Numbered from the stretch's first letter, positions 1-9,271 are shown. The stretch: DNA of 64,000 bases from Fuerstiella marisgermanici (GCF_001983935.1 NZ_CP017641.1:2604001-2668000); one strand, 5' to 3'. The notes: generated by a model from the sequence alone, not told the origin. A program made the numbers and translations.

Positions 1-102
1 GGAAGACTTTGCGCCGGGAATGCGAGAACTTCGATGCAACGGACGGTATCGATGCCCAATAATCTCACAGGAGAAAACCGGCCATTGACGGCGGAATCAA
101 CC

Positions 103-1197
103 ATGAGACTGCGTTTGCTTGCTGTGCCATACTGCCTGCGTCCAATCCAGCTTACCGCTCTGGCCGCGCTGATCGTTTTGTTCAGCCACGCGCCGACCAG
201 TGCGCAACTGACGGTCGAAACGGTCCCGCCCGCGACCTACGAATCGGAAGATGTTCCGTTCGGTGAGTATGCTCCTCCTTCTGAAGGCGAGCCGCACTAT
301 TCATCGATGGCGGATTCGGGGTATTGGTTCCTCAGTACCAACAACTGCCCTCAGTCATTTGATCACACGTGTCCGCAGTTTTGCCCGATTGTGCTGCGAC
401 GCGAACAGTGCGACGACTTCCGGCGGTCCAGCCTGGCGGAACTTTCTGGCGGGCTTGAGCCCGGTGTTCCCGTGTGCATCGTCATCCATGGCAGCTTTGT
501 GGACACTCCCAGCGCCTGCCACGAGTCTGGTTTCGTCTGGAATTGGCTGCGGTCGGCGAGCTGCGGGAACCGCATGCAGATGGTCTACTTTAGCTGGCCC
601 AGCTTTAAGCCGCTGTCGATTTTCGCAGCCAATGATGTCAACATCCTCGGTCGCCAGGCCGCTCGAAACGGTTACTACCTTGCAGAACTGATTCAGCACA
701 TCCCGCCCGAATGTCCTATCTGCATTCTGGGTCACAGCCATGGAACTCGCGTGGCGTCAGCCGGCCTGCACCTGATGGCGGGTGGACGAATTCAGGGGAT
801 TTGCCATCCGTTTGCACGAGCGAACGGGCGACAGATTCGCACTGTCTTCGCCGCCGCAGCGGTTGACCACAACTGGCTGAATCCCGGCAAACGATACGAC
901 CGAGCTCTGTACAGCACAGAATGCATTTTGAACCTGACCAACTGCAAAGACCCGGCTCTGGCCGTTTATCCGTTGCGAATGCCACTGTTCGTCAAGCGTC
1001 CCATTGGTTCAACGGGCCTCACCGGCTGGGACCGCCGACAACTCGGCCGCATGGGGACGAAGATTCGAGACTACGACGTCAGTCGAGCCGTCGGAGCATC
1101 TCACCTGTGGCCTTACTACTTCCGCAATAACGACCTCGCCATGGCGATGAGAAACTACGTCTACTTCCCAGACCGCATCACCGCCGCCACAAACTAA
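103..1197 (+). CDS. Exported alpha/beta-hydrolase fold protein
   Basis: Predicted 364-aa secreted hydrolase of unknown substrate. An N-terminal hydrophobic segment (about residues 14-30, ending near TSAQ) looks like a signal peptide and favours the ATG at 103 over an upstream in-frame start at 34. The fold is suggested by a beta-strand/oxyanion region VCIVIHG (about 124-130) and a nucleophile elbow G-H-S-H-G with Ser212. Cysteines at about 82, 90, 94 and 103 could form disulfides after export. A repeat (GGAGC/GCTCC hairpin family) begins about 10 bases after the stop. No neighbour suggests a pathway. The hydrolase family is a confident inference from the GxSxG context; the reaction is not known. 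Confidence 0.75.
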   Translation: MRLRLLAVPYCLRPIQLTALAALIVLFSHAPTSAQLTVETVPPATYESEDVPFGEYAPPSEGEPHYSSMADSGYWFLSTNNCPQSFDHTCPQFCPIVLRREQCDDFRRSSLAELSGGLEPGVPVCIVIHGSFVDTPSACHESGFVWNWLRSASCGNRMQMVYFSWPSFKPLSIFAANDVNILGRQAARNGYYLAELIQHIPPECPICILGHSHGTRVASAGLHLMAGGRIQGICHPFARANGRQIRTVFAAAAVDHNWLNPGKRYDRALYSTECILNLTNCKDPALAVYPLRMPLFVKRPIGSTGLTGWDRRQLGRMGTKIRDYDVSRAVGASHLWPYYFRNNDLAMAMRNYVYFPDRITAATN

Positions 1198-1207
1198 AAT
1201 GGCGTGC

Positions 1208-1281
1208 GGGGCGGGGCGGCCCGCCAGCCGGTTGGAGCTGACGCTCCGAATTGAAGTTGGCGTTCCCGTTGGTCACTGACG
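1208..1281 (+). repeat. Repeat family E, copy 1 (GGAGC-TGAC-GCTCC hairpin)
   Basis: A palindromic GGCCCGCC block followed by the hairpin GGAGCTGACGCTCC and a GTTCCCGTTGGTCACT tail. It closely matches copies at 14231, 14338 and 16699, and starts right after the stop of the hydrolase gene. Confidence 0.7.
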
Positions 1282-1331
1282 CGGGAAAGTCCCCCGGCCT
1301 GCCGGAGGTTACTACCACGGTCCGCGCGCCC

Positions 1332-1423
1332 TTAGCGACCACCGGGAGCATCGCCGGCGATTCAGCCTTCATCCGGCTCAACCCCCTCACCACGCCAACC
1401 GCCCACCGGTGCATACCGGCCGC
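1332..1423 (-). repeat. REP-like repeat family D, copy at 3' end of thioredoxin-YHS gene
   Basis: Read on the minus strand it begins GCCGGTATGCACCGG, continues GGGCGGTTGGCGTGG and ends in a GGTCGCTA motif. It lies 6 bases beyond the stop codon of the minus-strand gene at 1429. The same family appears at 8021, 16995, 20395, 23242, 25302 and 28359. Confidence 0.75.
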
Positions 1424-1428
1424 ATGGC

Positions 1429-2370
1429 TTAGTTGACAGTGTTGGCGTTTAGGAACGGGTAGGCCTTGCTGTCGGCGCTGCGAGCGTCGGCCATCGCGCT
1501 GAGGTACCATGTTGGGTTGTTTTCGAAGCGATCACGGTTCTTCACGCTTGCGAAAAAGTACACCTGCCCTTTGTAGAAGGCACCGTACTCAATGGCACCG
1601 GTCGTGGTCCGGTTTTCCAGATGCAGCTCAACCAGGTCCAGGCCATGCAGCAGAGGAATGTACCTGGTGGGATTGGCGGTAAACTGATCCACTTCCTGCT
1701 GCGACTGCAGAAAATACTGGACGCCTTCATGAGTGGCCACGAACTTGTCGCTGCCTTTGATCCAGCGGCGCTGTGCCACCAAAGCGACGGGAGAAAAGCC
1801 GCCAGCACCGACCATCTTTCCATCGTGCCGGACAATCAGACACGACCGAACTTCGGCAGCATCTTTTTCGCCTGCGGCCGATTCCGCGCCAGACTTGGCA
1901 AGAGCTGTTGCCGCTGAACTGGCAAATTGCTGCAGACGCAATTTGTATTTGCTTAACGAAACCGCTCCCACAAACAGTTCGCTGCGTTTGCCGTCCGGTT
2001 GAACGATCAGTTCCGTTGGCAGAGTCGAGATGCCGTATTCGGTGATCAGATCTTTGTAGCGATCCGCATCAATACGCACTCCGATCAGCGTTCGGCCCAG
2101 CTGCTCGGTCACAGCCGGCTTGTGCATCACTTCGGCTTCCATCACGCGGCAGGCGCCGCACCATGTGGCGTCGAAGTGCAGCAGCAATGGCAACTTGTGC
2201 TTGGTGGCCAATGCTTTGGCGTCTTCGTAAGACGTCAACCATTCTTGCGAAACCTGCACATCTGCGGCATCAGCCGCTACGCCTGGTTCAACGTTCTTTG
2301 AGATCTGTTCAGAACCAGACCCCGCGAGAAAATACACTGTCAGCAATGTTGTCAGTGAAGCGACACTCAT
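1429..2370 (-). CDS. Exported thioredoxin-fold protein with C-terminal YHS-like domains
   Basis: 313-aa protein beginning with a hydrophobic segment (about residues 4-17) that may be a signal peptide or anchor. A thioredoxin domain (about 42-155) carries W-C-G-A-C at 70-74, so a redox-active dithiol is likely, followed by cis-Pro-like STLPT. The C-terminal half (about 195-310) contains two YHS-like stretches with aromatic FLQSQQEVDQF and FFASVKNRDRF motifs, a class often linked to metal or redox proteins. The start at 2370 is chosen because AAAGGATG precedes it on the minus strand; an in-frame start at 2415 would add 15 polar residues before the hydrophobic segment. Periplasmic disulfide chemistry is inferred. 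Confidence 0.8.
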   Translation of the reverse strand: MSVASLTTLLTVYFLAGSGSEQISKNVEPGVAADAADVQVSQEWLTSYEDAKALATKHKLPLLLHFDATWCGACRVMEAEVMHKPAVTEQLGRTLIGVRIDADRYKDLITEYGISTLPTELIVQPDGKRSELFVGAVSLSKYKLRLQQFASSAATALAKSGAESAAGEKDAAEVRSCLIVRHDGKMVGAGGFSPVALVAQRRWIKGSDKFVATHEGVQYFLQSQQEVDQFTANPTRYIPLLHGLDLVELHLENRTTTGAIEYGAFYKGQVYFFASVKNRDRFENNPTWYLSAMADARSADSKAYPFLNANTVN

Positions 2371-2853
2371 CGCGCATCCTTTCTGCAGCCCATGCGTTGG
2401 ATTCCGAACGCACATCCCTGCGTCTGGAATTCATTGGAATTCACTTTCTCGAACAATCCTTGCTCAAGCGATTTCTACTTAGAACGCCTAACAAAACCTG
2501 GATTAGCCGCGACGTTTGTGGTTTCGTTTCAGGCAAGAAGAGAGGTGGAGGCGACAAGTGTCGTCGACGACGAACGACGCCGCCTGAAACGAAACCGCAA
2601 GCGTCCCGGAAGGTTGCGACGACAGCAGCCGATCTGCGGCGTCAGCGCTCCTCGACGACATTTGTCGACTCGTCACTTTTCCTTGCATCTCGACTCCTGT
2701 CGTCACAACGCGGCGATCCAAGTTTTGTTAGGCGTTCTTTTGCTGAAGCGGGCAGCAAAGGAATCAGGATTCCTCCGACACTCGCCTCAGCACGATTACT
2801 GACCAACTGTCACAGAACAGGACAAAGAACGTTGGGTCAGTTAGTTTTCTTCG
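2371..2853. other. Intergenic region with no supported gene
   Basis: About 480 bases between the thioredoxin-YHS gene and cysC. Open frames here do not look like proteins. Most of the gap is the foldback element at 2481-2738. Confidence 0.7.
2481..2738. repeat. 258-bp foldback (MITE-like) element with 31-bp imperfect terminal inverted repeats
   Basis: The left end (2481-2511) and right end (2708-2738) are inverted copies with only a few mismatches, sharing AGAACGCCTAACAAAAC. Three inner inverted pairs are visible: 2520-2534 with 2582-2596 (15 of 15 bases), 2552-2567 with 2652-2667 (one mismatch) and 2613-2625 with 2697-2709 (one mismatch). There is no coding capacity. The outermost GCCTAAC...GTTAGGC also fits the outer boxes of integron attC sites, although the element is longer than known attC sites. 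Confidence 0.8.
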
Positions 2854-3468
2854 TTAGACGCTGAGGCGACCTGTCGCTTCCAGGTGAGCGATCACTTCAT
2901 TGGCCAGCTCTTCGATGCCCTTGCTGTCGGAATCCAGTTCCAGTTCGCCCTTTTCAGGCGCTTCGTAAGGTGCGTCGATACCGGTAAAACCTTTGATTTC
3001 GCCAGCGCGAGCTTTCTTATACAGGCCTTTTGGGTCGCGTTCTTCGCAGGTTTCCAGTGACGCGTTCACGTAGACTTCGTGAAACTCACCGTCGTCCAGA
3101 ATTTCACGCACCTGATCGCGGTCTTCGCGGTAAGGAGAGATGAACGCGGTCAACACAATCGTGCCGCCCTGGCAGAACAACTTGGCCACTTCACCAATGC
3201 GGCGAATGTTTTCTGTGCGGTCTTCCGGAGAAAAACCGAGGTTCTTGTTCAAACCCATTCGGACGTTATCGCCGTCCAGTACGAATGTGTGAATGCCTCG
3301 GTCGTGCAGAAGGCGGTCAACGGCGTTGGCGATTGTGCTTTTCCCACAGCCACTCAAGCCCGTAAACCACAGCACAGCTCCTTTGTGCCCATTCAGTTTC
3401 TGACGTTCTTCCGACGTCACGTTGTGTTCGTGCCAGGTAACGTTGGTTGCCTTCTGCTCTGCCATCAA
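2854..3468 (-). CDS. cysC: Adenylylsulfate kinase
   Basis: 204-aa APS kinase, which phosphorylates adenosine 5'-phosphosulfate at the 3' position to give PAPS in cytosolic sulfate assimilation and sulfation. The Walker A loop GLSGCGKST lies near residues 37-45. Conserved CysC blocks [22 protein letters not shown] and [12 protein letters not shown] follow. The length is typical of a stand-alone enzyme. There are two adjacent in-frame ATGs (3468 and 3465). No sulfate adenylyltransferase gene lies in the window, so PAPS supply may depend on a distant locus; planctomycetes carry many sulfatases and sulfated polymers. Identification is confident. Confidence 0.96.
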   Translation of the reverse strand: MMAEQKATNVTWHEHNVTSEERQKLNGHKGAVLWFTGLSGCGKSTIANAVDRLLHDRGIHTFVLDGDNVRMGLNKNLGFSPEDRTENIRRIGEVAKLFCQGGTIVLTAFISPYREDRDQVREILDDGEFHEVYVNASLETCEERDPKGLYKKARAGEIKGFTGIDAPYEAPEKGELELDSDSKGIEELANEVIAHLEATGRLSV

Positions 3469-4029
3469 TCAGGAACTCTCAAAGTGTTTGCGTAAACCGA
3501 ACTGTGTTTACCTGTCCGGATAAAGGTCCGCTCGCCAGTGATATTCTGAGTCGATCGGCATTGGCGATCGCATTGCGAGACGGAAATAAGTTGCCAGATC
3601 AATTCTGGACGGGCGGAATGATAGGGAACTGAATTGCGTTGACAATCCCACCTCAACCACCAGGGGGGACTTCCTGTCGGACTTCTCGCGATTGAAAGCT
3701 GGGCCGGTAGGGAAGGTCCCATGTGTTCAAAATGCTGGTGTTATGTCAATTTTTGATAAAAGTTATTGCGTTTTCAAACCTTCAATGTCATGCCCGGTGA
3801 CCTTCGGATTTTCGGAGCAATTCGGCCGGAATCCGGATCAATGCGTCACAGAAACGGCGCATTCATGGCGAAGTCGGGCGGAACGGTTCGCCCGATTATG
3901 AAATTCTCATGCGTCTGTTCCGTGTGCAGTGGAGTAGGCCACATTCGACTGATAACCTCCCGTTTCAATAACGCTAACCTTCTAAGCGCATTCACCGCGT
4001 TTCGATTTGCGCACGCTGAAAGACTCATC
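3469..4029. other. Intergenic region, probably divergent promoters of cysC and hisI
   Basis: About 560 bases between divergent cysC and hisI. I see no convincing coding sequence, repeat or terminator. An in-frame extension of hisI to 3766 exists but has no family similarity and is poorly preceded by a ribosome site. Confidence 0.5.
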
Positions 4030-4419
4030 ATGGGCAGCCCGTCCGGTCCCGACTTTTCGAAAACTGAACTCATACCCGCCATCGCTCAGGACGCCGCAAC
4101 CGGCGACGTGCTGATGATGGCATGGATGAATGAAGAAGCTTATCACGAAACGCTGAAGACAAATCGAGCCGTCTATTTCAGCCGCAGCCGACAGAAGTTG
4201 TGGCGAAAGGGCGAAGAAAGCGGCAACGTTCAGGAACTGAAAGCCATCTACTTCGACTGTGATGCGGACACACTGCTGCTGAAAGTTAATCAGATCGGCG
4301 GCGCAGCGTGCCACGAAGGTTATCGCAGCTGCTTCTTCCGGAAGATCGATCCGGCGACTGGTCAGTTTTCCATCGAAGGCGAACGCGTATTTGATCCGGC
4401 TGAGGTTTACAAGAAGTAA
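4030..4419 (+). CDS. hisI: Phosphoribosyl-AMP cyclohydrolase
   Basis: 129-aa enzyme of the third step of histidine biosynthesis, opening the adenine ring of PR-AMP to give ProFAR. Diagnostic segments are [23 protein letters not shown] with the GNVQ motif, the metal-binding DCDADTLL and the two cysteines in [12 protein letters not shown]. The length matches stand-alone HisI without a HisE domain. The ATG at 4030 gives the standard N-terminus ([15 protein letters not shown]). hisG follows after 72 bases on the same strand, so the two are probably co-transcribed. Confidence 0.95.
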   Translation: MGSPSGPDFSKTELIPAIAQDAATGDVLMMAWMNEEAYHETLKTNRAVYFSRSRQKLWRKGEESGNVQELKAIYFDCDADTLLLKVNQIGGAACHEGYRSCFFRKIDPATGQFSIEGERVFDPAEVYKK

Positions 4420-4491
4420 ACAAAGCGTCGTACCGCAGTTCACCTTTCCCGCAGTCCATTCCTCTTCCGTCAGAAGACAAGTCACATCAAC

Positions 4492-5370
4492 ATGTCAGAA
4501 CGCATTTTGAAACTCGGCATCCCCGCCGGCAGCCTCAAAGATTCAACCGCCGAACTGTTTGACCGAGCCGGCTACAAAATTAAGTTTTCGTCACGATCGT
4601 ATTTTCCGACCGTCAACGATGACGAAATCGAATGCATGCTGATTCGAGCTCAGGAGATGGCTCGCTACGTCGCCAACGGAATCCTGGATGCCGGGATCAC
4701 AGGCCACGACTGGGTGCTGGAAACGAATGCCGACGTGCACGAAGTTTGCGAACTGGTCTTTTCGAAAGTCAGTCGACGCCCCGTCCGCTGGGTATTGTGC
4801 GTGCCTGAAGACAGCGACATCAAAACTGTCAAAGACCTGGAAGGCAAGCGGATTGCAACGGAAGCCGTGGGTCTGACAACCAATTACCTGAAGCAACACG
4901 GCGTCAATGCGGAAGTCGAATTTTCATGGGGCGCGACGGAAGTCAAACCGCCGAAGCTGGCCGATGCAATCGTCGAAGTCACCGAAACGGGAAGCTCACT
5001 GCGAGCCAACAATCTCCGCATTCTGGACGAAGTGATTCAAAGCACGACTCGCTTTATCGCCAACCCCAAAAGCTACGCCGACGAATGGACGAAGAACAAG
5101 ATCGACAACATTGCTCTGATGCTGCAGTCCTGCCTGGCGGCCGAAGGTAAAGTCGGCCTCATGATGAACGTGCACCGCGAACAGTTGGACGCCGTCGTCG
5201 ACATCCTTCCCGCGTTGCAGACACCAACAGTGTCGCACCTGTCAGATCCCGACTGGATCGCGGTGAACACAATTGTGGAAGAAAAGCTGGTCCGCACCGC
5301 CGTACCGCAGCTAAAGGCGGCCGGCGCGAAAGGTATTGTTGAATATCCGATCAGCAAAATTATCGATTAG
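4492..5370 (+). CDS. hisG: ATP phosphoribosyltransferase, long form
   Basis: 292-aa HisG, first and committed step of histidine biosynthesis (ATP + PRPP to PR-ATP). The N-terminal catalytic region has [14 protein letters not shown] and [14 protein letters not shown]. The PRPP-loop region is [17 protein letters not shown]. The length and the C-terminal portion (about 215-292) correspond to the long form with an ACT-like regulatory domain, which usually gives feedback inhibition by histidine and independence from HisZ. It forms a likely operon with hisI upstream. It ends 6 bases before the stop of the convergent PfpI-family gene. Confidence 0.95.
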   Translation: MSERILKLGIPAGSLKDSTAELFDRAGYKIKFSSRSYFPTVNDDEIECMLIRAQEMARYVANGILDAGITGHDWVLETNADVHEVCELVFSKVSRRPVRWVLCVPEDSDIKTVKDLEGKRIATEAVGLTTNYLKQHGVNAEVEFSWGATEVKPPKLADAIVEVTETGSSLRANNLRILDEVIQSTTRFIANPKSYADEWTKNKIDNIALMLQSCLAAEGKVGLMMNVHREQLDAVVDILPALQTPTVSHLSDPDWIAVNTIVEEKLVRTAVPQLKAAGAKGIVEYPISKIID

Positions 5371-5376
5371 CAAAGC

Positions 5377-5892
5377 CTAACGGTAGAACGCCAGAATCGC
5401 TTTACAAAAGTCCGGCAGGTCATCCGGCCGACGGCTGCTGATAAAGTGTCGATCGACAATGACCGGCGCGTCTTCAAACATGCCGCCGGCGTTGACCAGA
5501 TCGTCTTTAATGCCTGGCGACCCCGTGACCTTGACTCCCTTATAGACGTCAGCGGAGATCGGAATCCAGCCGCCGTGGCAGATGGCGGCGACCAACTTTC
5601 CGGCGTTGGCGAATTCCCGAGTAATCCGCAGCACTTCCGGATCACGACGCAGCTTGTCCGGCATCCACCCGCCGCCGCAGATCAGGCCATTGTACTTTGA
5701 CGTGTCGATCCCCTGAATGGCGATGTCCGATACGCACGGATAGCCGTTCTTCCCAATGTACTTCGCGCCTGCCTCCGGCCCGGCCATCACAAACGTCGCG
5801 CCTTCTTCAATCAGTCGCAGTTTGGGGTACCATAGTTCGAGGTCTTCGTAGTCGGTGCCCACGAAGGCGAGAAATGATTTTCCGGTGAGCAT
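5377..5892 (-). CDS. DJ-1/PfpI family protein
   Basis: 171-aa class I glutamine amidotransferase-like protein. The nucleophile elbow A-A-I-C-H-G-G-W places Cys105 next to His106. Asp/Glu residues near the N-terminus (GTDYEDLELW, about 12-21) fit the acidic partner of the DJ-1/PfpI active site. Members are annotated as deglycases, glyoxalase III-like enzymes or intracellular proteases, so the reaction cannot be assigned. It is convergent with hisG. Confidence 0.88.
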   Translation of the reverse strand: MLTGKSFLAFVGTDYEDLELWYPKLRLIEEGATFVMAGPEAGAKYIGKNGYPCVSDIAIQGIDTSKYNGLICGGGWMPDKLRRDPEVLRITREFANAGKLVAAICHGGWIPISADVYKGVKVTGSPGIKDDLVNAGGMFEDAPVIVDRHFISSRRPDDLPDFCKAILAFYR

Positions 5893-5958
5893 AGGTGTTA
5901 TTCCGAACGTTTGACGGGTGAAAGGAGCCCGCGATTATTCAATAGTGATCGAGAAACG

Positions 5959-5993
5959 AAAAAAGGGGCAGCTCACGTCTTGTGAACTGCCCC
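5959..5993 (-). terminator. Rho-independent terminator of the Cys-rich repeat gene
   Basis: On the minus strand GGGGCAGTTCAC pairs with GTGAGCTGCCCC across a 5-base loop and is followed by a run of six T. It lies 126 bases past the stop at 6119. Confidence 0.9.
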
Positions 5994-6118
5994 TTCGGCA
6001 ATGAAACACATCTTGGTGGATGGTTTACCTCAGCTTAAAGCTGCGGCCGTTTTGCGTTGGTGGCAACAAGAGATGAGTTGCAGGCATGTTAGCCGCAGCC
6101 ATCTCCGTTGCAACCAGT

Positions 6119-7435
6119 CTAGTTGCATCCGCCCGGAGCTGTGCAGGTTGGAGCACAGCAAGGATCGCAGGCGACAGCCACGCGACGGCAGACTACTCGA
6201 GGAACGCACTTGGTGACGGTGACAGGCACACAGCGAGGAACACACTTCGTCTTTGTGACCATCTTCGTTTCCACAACCTGTTCGCAGGTCGTGTAAGGAA
6301 CTCGCTTGGTGCAGGTCTGCTGAACCATGCGGCAAGTTGTGTAAGGAATTCGCTTTGTGACGCAGTGAGTTTCCATGCGGCACTTGGTGTAAGGAATTCG
6401 CTTCGTAACGCACTCATTCGTCCACGTACACGTTGTGTAAGGAACTTTCTTGGTGCAGGTCTCTCGGTGCATCGTGCAGGTTGTGTAAGGAATCCGTCGA
6501 GTACAAGTCTGCTGAACCATGGTGCAGGTGGTGTACGGAACCTTCTTGGTGCACGTTACAGGAACGCGGTGACACACGGTGTAAGGAACTTTGCGAGTGC
6601 AAACTTCGGGAACCATTCGAGTGCAGGTGATTGTCTTGTTGGCAGTGCATGGGACCCAACGCTTGCAGCAGATCGTGCGGCAAGGACCTGGGCAGCAAAC
6701 AATCTTTGAACAGCATGGGTTGCACGGATCAGGAACGCACTTCTTAACCATTGGGCCTGGCACCGTCTTGGTGTAGGTTTCCCAACGGCCACTCTGAACT
6801 GGAACCGTGCGAGTTTCAGTCACAGGCTTCATCACAGTGTAGCTGCAATCGCGGTAGCAGGTCTGTGTTTCCGTCTTGTACGTTGTGTAGCACTGTTCAC
6901 GGTAGCAGGTCTTGTAAACCGGCTTGCAAACGGTGTAACACTGTTCGCGATAGCAGGTCTTGTAGACAGGCTTGCAAACGTTGTAGCACACGTCGCGGTA
7001 GCAGGTCTTGTAAACCGGCTTACGGACGTTACAGGTAACTGTGCGGTAGCAGGTTTCCACAACCGGCTTGCACACATTGATCGTTTTTGTGCGGTAACAG
7101 GTTTCGTAGACCGGCTTGCAAACCGTGTAGGTCTCATCACGGTAGCACGTCTTGTACACGTTTCGAACACAGGAAACCGGAACGGTTTCGGTGCAGCGGT
7201 CAACAACGACTCGCATTCGTTGACATTGCTTTTGTTCCCACACAACTTCGCGGACCGTCTTGTACTGGACGCCGCTTCCACATTTTGCACCTGCGAAATC
7301 TCCGCAGGCATCGCAAGCGCCGGTTGGACACGATGCGTATCCACCGAGGCCTAACAAACCAGCATTCGTAGCTCCGCCGTTCATCAGCATGATTACTGCT
7401 GCAGCGGCTCCCACCATGAGCCTTTTCATTGCCAT
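6119..7435 (-). CDS. Exported Cys/Thr-rich repeat protein (planctomycete type)
   Basis: 438-aa low-complexity secreted protein. The N-terminus MAMKRLMVGAAAAVIMLMN is a clear signal peptide ending near ATNAG. Residues about 90-215 contain roughly eight tandem variants of a 16-residue unit resembling VCKPVYETCYR with D/E/K insertions. A linker (about 215-250, SGRWETYTKTVPGP) and a Pro/Cys patch follow. The C-terminal half holds a second series resembling CTRRIPYTTCTM, spaced 16-18 residues apart. Regular Cys and Tyr spacing suggests a disulfide-cross-linked beta structure at the cell surface. Similar repeat proteins are common in planctomycetes, but their function is not established. It has its own strong terminator and no operon partner. 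Confidence 0.85.
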   Translation of the reverse strand: MAMKRLMVGAAAAVIMLMNGGATNAGLLGLGGYASCPTGACDACGDFAGAKCGSGVQYKTVREVVWEQKQCQRMRVVVDRCTETVPVSCVRNVYKTCYRDETYTVCKPVYETCYRTKTINVCKPVVETCYRTVTCNVRKPVYKTCYRDVCYNVCKPVYKTCYREQCYTVCKPVYKTCYREQCYTTYKTETQTCYRDCSYTVMKPVTETRTVPVQSGRWETYTKTVPGPMVKKCVPDPCNPCCSKIVCCPGPCRTICCKRWVPCTANKTITCTRMVPEVCTRKVPYTVCHRVPVTCTKKVPYTTCTMVQQTCTRRIPYTTCTMHRETCTKKVPYTTCTWTNECVTKRIPYTKCRMETHCVTKRIPYTTCRMVQQTCTKRVPYTTCEQVVETKMVTKTKCVPRCVPVTVTKCVPRVVCRRVAVACDPCCAPTCTAPGGCN

Positions 7436-8020
7436 CTACCTTCTGAAACCGGGTTAAGTTGGGTGCGAGCGAAACGTCGTTGTCTGCTCGCAGAATGATT
7501 CACACAGTCTTCTTCGACTTCACAAACCACCCAACTTCACCTGCCGATCTGTTCTACGCCGATTGCGAAACCAGAACCCATTCGGTGAACCACATAACCA
7601 AATTAGCCGTTCCGAAGGTTTTCATCGGCGTTCCAGGCACGACCCGCACATCCGGACCACACGATGCGGGAATGAGAAGCAGTGGTTGGAATGGCTGAAG
7701 CCGGAAAGGTACCCGAGGCTTCCCAACGTTCACTAACCGGTAAGGTTTAACAGGTCGGGGCAGTCCGCCATTTGGCCAAAGCTGCGGCTGCGACGGCAGG
7801 GCGACACGGGTTGAGGACACGCGCCTGATGTGAGCCCCCGGCACTTCAGTTTCCACACCGGCCACCACACCACTACGCCCATCGCTGGTGTCCTCATTGC
7901 AGCACAGTGTAAGTTGCCCGCCTCGTGGGAATGACCCTGGCATGTGTTGCGGACCAACAATGCATTGCGTCCAAAGCCGTGACCCTGGGAACGTACCGTC
8001 TATCAGGACACCACTGCTCA
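7436..8020. other. Intergenic region without a supported gene
   Basis: The leader of the Cys-rich gene occupies the first part. The rest contains open frames on both strands (for example 7554-8021 minus) without recognisable domains or good ribosome sites. I could not assign a function to this stretch. Confidence 0.4.
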
Positions 8021-8580
8021 CAGCTCAGCAAGCCACATCATTCCCCAAGCAACCGATCCACCCAACGCCGGCGCTTCCGCTCCCACCAAGTTCACCAAGG
8101 CGCCACGCCAATCGCCCGTCGGTGCACACCGACCTGAACGCCATTTCGGGGCCGCGCACAACACCGCTTGCAGCTCAGTAAGCCACGCCCCCCAAAACAA
8201 CCGCCCCACCCAACGCCGGCGCTTCCGCTCCCACCCCGCTCACCAAGGCACCATGCCAACCGCCCGTCGGTGCACACCGACCTGAGCGCCGTTTCGGGCC
8301 GCGCACAACACCGCTTGCAGCTCAGTAAGCCACGCCCCCCAAAACAACCGCCCCACCCAACGCCGGCGCTTCCGCTCCCACCCCGCTCACCAAGGCACCA
8401 TGCCAACCGCCCGTCGGTGCGTACCGACCTGAGCGCCATTTCGGGGTCGCCCACAACATCGATCGCAGCTCAGCAAGCCACGCCCCCCAAAAAACAACCG
8501 CCCCACCCAACGCCGGCGCTTCCGCTCCCACGCAGCTCACCAAGGCACCACGCCAACCGCCCGTCGGTGCGTACCGACCT
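8021..8580 (-). repeat. Tandem array of about 3.8 units, period about 148 bp (family D)
   Basis: Units start at 8021, 8171, 8318 and 8466 with CAGCTCAGCAAGCCACG or a close variant, and end with the family D palindrome GGTGCGTACCGACC. Units 2 and 3 are almost identical. The last unit ends exactly at the stop codon of the hydrolase gene at 8579. The whole unit is conserved, unlike CRISPR repeat-spacer structure. Confidence 0.9.
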
Positions 8581-9265
8581 ACGAAAGGTCAAAGTGTTCG
8601 CCGACCTGGAGGACGACGGGGGTGGCGGAGGTCTGTAGATTGATATTGGTTTCCCATGCGGCCGTGTCCTGATTGATCAGTGGCCACGTGTTGTAGTGCT
8701 GCGGAATCACGATTCTGGGCGACAGGAAGTTGGTAGCTTTCACGCTGTCGTCTGGCCCCATGGTGAAGTTGTCGCCGATTGGCAGTACGGCGACTTCCAG
8801 GTCTTCGTCGCCGATCAACTGCATGTCTGAAAACAGAGCTGTGTCGCCGGCGAAGTAGATGTTGCCGTCGGCGGTCTTCAGAATGATGCCGGCGGGGTTT
8901 CCGCCGTAGCTGTTGTCTGGCAAAGCCGATCCGTGGTGAGCGATCGTGAGCTTCACGGTGCCGAAGTCAAACGCATGACTGCCGCCGATGTGCATCGCGT
9001 GGACGTTCTCCAGCCCCTGTCCCTGCAACCATGTGACGATCTCAAAATTTGCCACCACCAACGCGCCCGTGCGTTTGGCGATGTCGACGGTGTCACCGAT
9101 ATGATCGCCGTGCCCGTGAGTAATCAAGATTGCATCGGCGGCAACGGAATCTGCCGAGACAGTGGCCGCCGGGTTGCCGGTAAAAAACGGGTCCAGCAGA
9201 ATCGTCTTGCCTGCCGTTTCGACTTGAAAGGCGGAATGGCCCAGCCATGTAATTTTAGTTGTCAT
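8579..9265 (-). CDS. Metallo-beta-lactamase-fold metal-dependent hydrolase (UPF0173 type)
   Basis: 228-aa cytosolic protein of the UPF0173/YtkL-like group. The N-terminus ITWLGHSAFQVE, the metal-binding signature H-G-H-G-D-H (about residues 50-55), the later HIGGSHAFDFG, AGDTALF and the terminal IPQHYNTWP are typical. The substrate is unknown; relatives are often annotated as L-ascorbate-6-phosphate lactonase-like. Its start is 6 bases downstream of the pgi stop, so both are probably one transcript. The stop codon lies at the edge of the tandem repeat array. Confidence 0.92.
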   Translation of the reverse strand: MTTKITWLGHSAFQVETAGKTILLDPFFTGNPAATVSADSVAADAILITHGHGDHIGDTVDIAKRTGALVVANFEIVTWLQGQGLENVHAMHIGGSHAFDFGTVKLTIAHHGSALPDNSYGGNPAGIILKTADGNIYFAGDTALFSDMQLIGDEDLEVAVLPIGDNFTMGPDDSVKATNFLSPRIVIPQHYNTWPLINQDTAAWETNINLQTSATPVVLQVGEHFDLS

Positions 9266-9271
9266 ATCTCC

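Noticed and set aside
2163-2864. Long plus-strand open frame over the start of the thioredoxin-YHS gene and the foldback element
   Set aside because: Overlaps the real gene in antisense and consists of repeat translation; no domain, no ribosome site.
6086-6709. Plus-strand open frame antisense to the Cys-rich gene
   Set aside because: Repetitive shadow of the repeat gene; the signal peptide, terminator and codon pattern support the minus strand.
7554-8021. 156-codon minus-strand frame (start MSSGVLIDG)
   Set aside because: No domain, poor ribosome site, and composition unlike neighbours; possibly real but not supportable.
8021-8580. CRISPR array
   Set aside because: The complete 148-bp unit is conserved, so there are no variable spacers and no cas genes nearby.
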